Assembly (NCBI GenBank): GCA_964556005.1
Contig: CAZKUR010000041.1
Span: 1 to 33,468, forward strand
Reading direction: 5' to 3'
Source: CAZKUR01 sp964556005
GTDB taxonomy: Bacteria > Bacteroidota > Ignavibacteria > Ignavibacteriales > Ignavibacteriaceae
DNA: 33,468 bases
The translations under genes and the position numbers were made by a program. The notes beneath the pieces are model-generated. The model was not told where the DNA came from. It did not search any database and was given only the letters and a program-made list of their open reading frames with translations. Position 1 is the first letter of the stretch. Every line of letters starts with the position of its first letter. This document shows, piece after piece, positions 32,578 to 33,468 of this stretch.

Positions 32578-33468
32578 ATGAATTCAATAAAAAATTTTTC
32601 CGTACCATTTTTAATTTTAATTATTGCATTCCAGATACCGGGAACTGCGCAGCAGAAATATTATGTTCCCCGGAATATAATGAAGTCATATCAAAACGGC
32701 ACGAGATCGACCGATGGTTCACCAGGGCCAAACTACTGGCAAAATTCTTCCGATTACAAAATTCAGGTAAATGTAAATCCGGAAAATAAATTAGTCTCAG
32801 GGACTGAATCGATAAAATACTTTAACAATAGTCCCGATACATTACATAGGATTGTCTTTAGATTGTATCAAAATTTGAATAAAGCAAATGCTGCAAGAGA
32901 TTTTCAGCTTGACTCTAATTCGATTACCGAAGGTGATGTAATTGAAAAATTTGCTGTGAATAATAATGAAATTAATCTCGATACATCAAAACAAATTAGA
33001 ATTATAGGAACCAATCTTTTCTTAAAATTAAATGAACCTCTTTTTCCTCATTCAAATATAAATTTTTCTATTAACTGGCATTTTACAATTCCACAAGGAA
33101 ATAATCCGAGAATGGGTGTTTATGACTCAACTTCATTTTTAATTGGATATTGGTTTCCGCAGGTTTCAGTTTATGATGATATTGACGGTTGGGATACTTA
33201 CGACTATACAGGCATACAAGAATTCTATAACGATTTTTCGAATTTTGATGTGAGCATTACCGTTCCAAATACTTTTGCAGTCTGGGCAACAGGTGTTCTT
33301 CAAAATCCTGAAGAGGTTTTGCAAAGTGAATATTTAAATAAATACAATGAAGCACATAAATCGGATAATGTCGTTCATATTGTTGATGCCGATGATTTGA
33401 AGAATGGAAATATTTTTAACTCAAATAAAAAAGAAAATGTCTGGCATTATAAAGCCGATCAAGTGACC
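32578..33468 (+). CDS. Secreted M1-family metallopeptidase, N-terminal part (continues beyond the window)
   Basis: I read 297 codons from ATG 32578 to the edge with no stop. A signal peptide (residues 1-23, ending GTAQQ) is followed by the M1 aminopeptidase N-terminal beta domain: DYKIQVNVNPENKLVSGTES, HRIVFRLYQNLNKANAARDF, INWHFTIPQGNNPRMGVYDS, FLIGYWFPQVSVYDDIDGWD and FDVSITVPNTFAVWATGVL. The last three segments are typical of Bacteroidota M1 peptidases. The catalytic GxMEN and HExxH-x18-E motifs would lie beyond 33468, so activity cannot be judged. It lies downstream of ruvB on the same strand. Confidence 0.82.
   Translation, partial: MNSIKNFSVPFLILIIAFQIPGTAQQKYYVPRNIMKSYQNGTRSTDGSPGPNYWQNSSDYKIQVNVNPENKLVSGTESIKYFNNSPDTLHRIVFRLYQNLNKANAARDFQLDSNSITEGDVIEKFAVNNNEINLDTSKQIRIIGTNLFLKLNEPLFPHSNINFSINWHFTIPQGNNPRMGVYDSTSFLIGYWFPQVSVYDDIDGWDTYDYTGIQEFYNDFSNFDVSITVPNTFAVWATGVLQNPEEVLQSEYLNKYNEAHKSDNVVHIVDADDLKNGNIFNSNKKENVWHYKADQVT

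Noticed and set aside
32499..32789. 96-codon plus-strand frame across the ruvB end and the next gene
   Set aside because: It is out of frame with ruvB and with the M1 peptidase frame from 32578, which has a signal peptide and family motifs.
1..33468. CRISPR arrays, tRNA or rRNA genes, transposase or phage genes
   Set aside because: No regularly spaced repeats, tRNA-like cloverleaf or recognisable mobile-element protein was found by reading the intergenic stretches and frames.

Overview
The window is AT-rich bacterial chromosome, probably from the Ignavibacteria/Chlorobi side of the Bacteroidota. The evidence is a full-length SprA and a PorX of the type IX secretion system (T9SS), a T9SS cargo protein ending in an NYPNPFNPSTKI-type sorting domain, a curli-type (CsgG/CsgF) export locus, and an HpnCDE squalene operon. 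The assembly is draft: a run of exactly 100 N lies at 1116-1215. The window opens inside csgG and closes inside an M1-type peptidase gene.

Left block (1-5224, all minus strand): an NtrC-type two-component pair (PAS histidine kinase and sigma-54-type response regulator), a CheW-like gene, then a curli export operon (gene broken by the gap, csgF, csgG). The CheW-like gene and the curli operon both have a GG-N10-GT element resembling a sigma-54 promoter. Each also has a related 17-mer (best copy GGTAAAATTATTTTACC) about 57-60 bp further upstream, with a second copy 21 bp beyond the first at the curli operon. This is what an activator such as the adjacent response regulator would use, and it is the most interesting regulatory signal here.

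Middle (5348-13064): a small doubtful ORF with a GC-rich repeat-laden tail, prfC (release factor 3, minus), the overlapping hpnC-hpnD-hpnE operon for squalene, a secreted beta-propeller T9SS cargo, a 97-bp element with terminal inverted repeats, and a cupin of the DUF985 family.

T9SS and operon block (13295-25494): sprA, followed by a tightly packed run porX-tsaE-tsaB-DUF1573 protein-accD-panC. A T9SS regulator therefore leads genes for tRNA t6A synthesis, fatty-acid synthesis and pantothenate synthesis. sprA and panC both lack a canonical start codon where family length and N-terminal sequence demand one; in both, an in-frame ATC sits at the expected place after a purine-rich stretch.

Right block (25491-33468): coaX and birA on the minus strand (with panC and accD these make a CoA/biotin/acetyl-CoA carboxylase cofactor cluster), dnaK with a terminator, an hsp20 gene, a second inverted-repeat intergenic element, a multi-membrane-segment acyltransferase-like protein, ruvB, and the 5' part of an M1 peptidase gene.

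I recognise no phage, transposase, CRISPR array, rRNA or tRNA gene. The main novelty candidates are the putative sigma-54 curli/CheW regulon, the two apparent ATC starts and the two small intergenic mobile-like elements.
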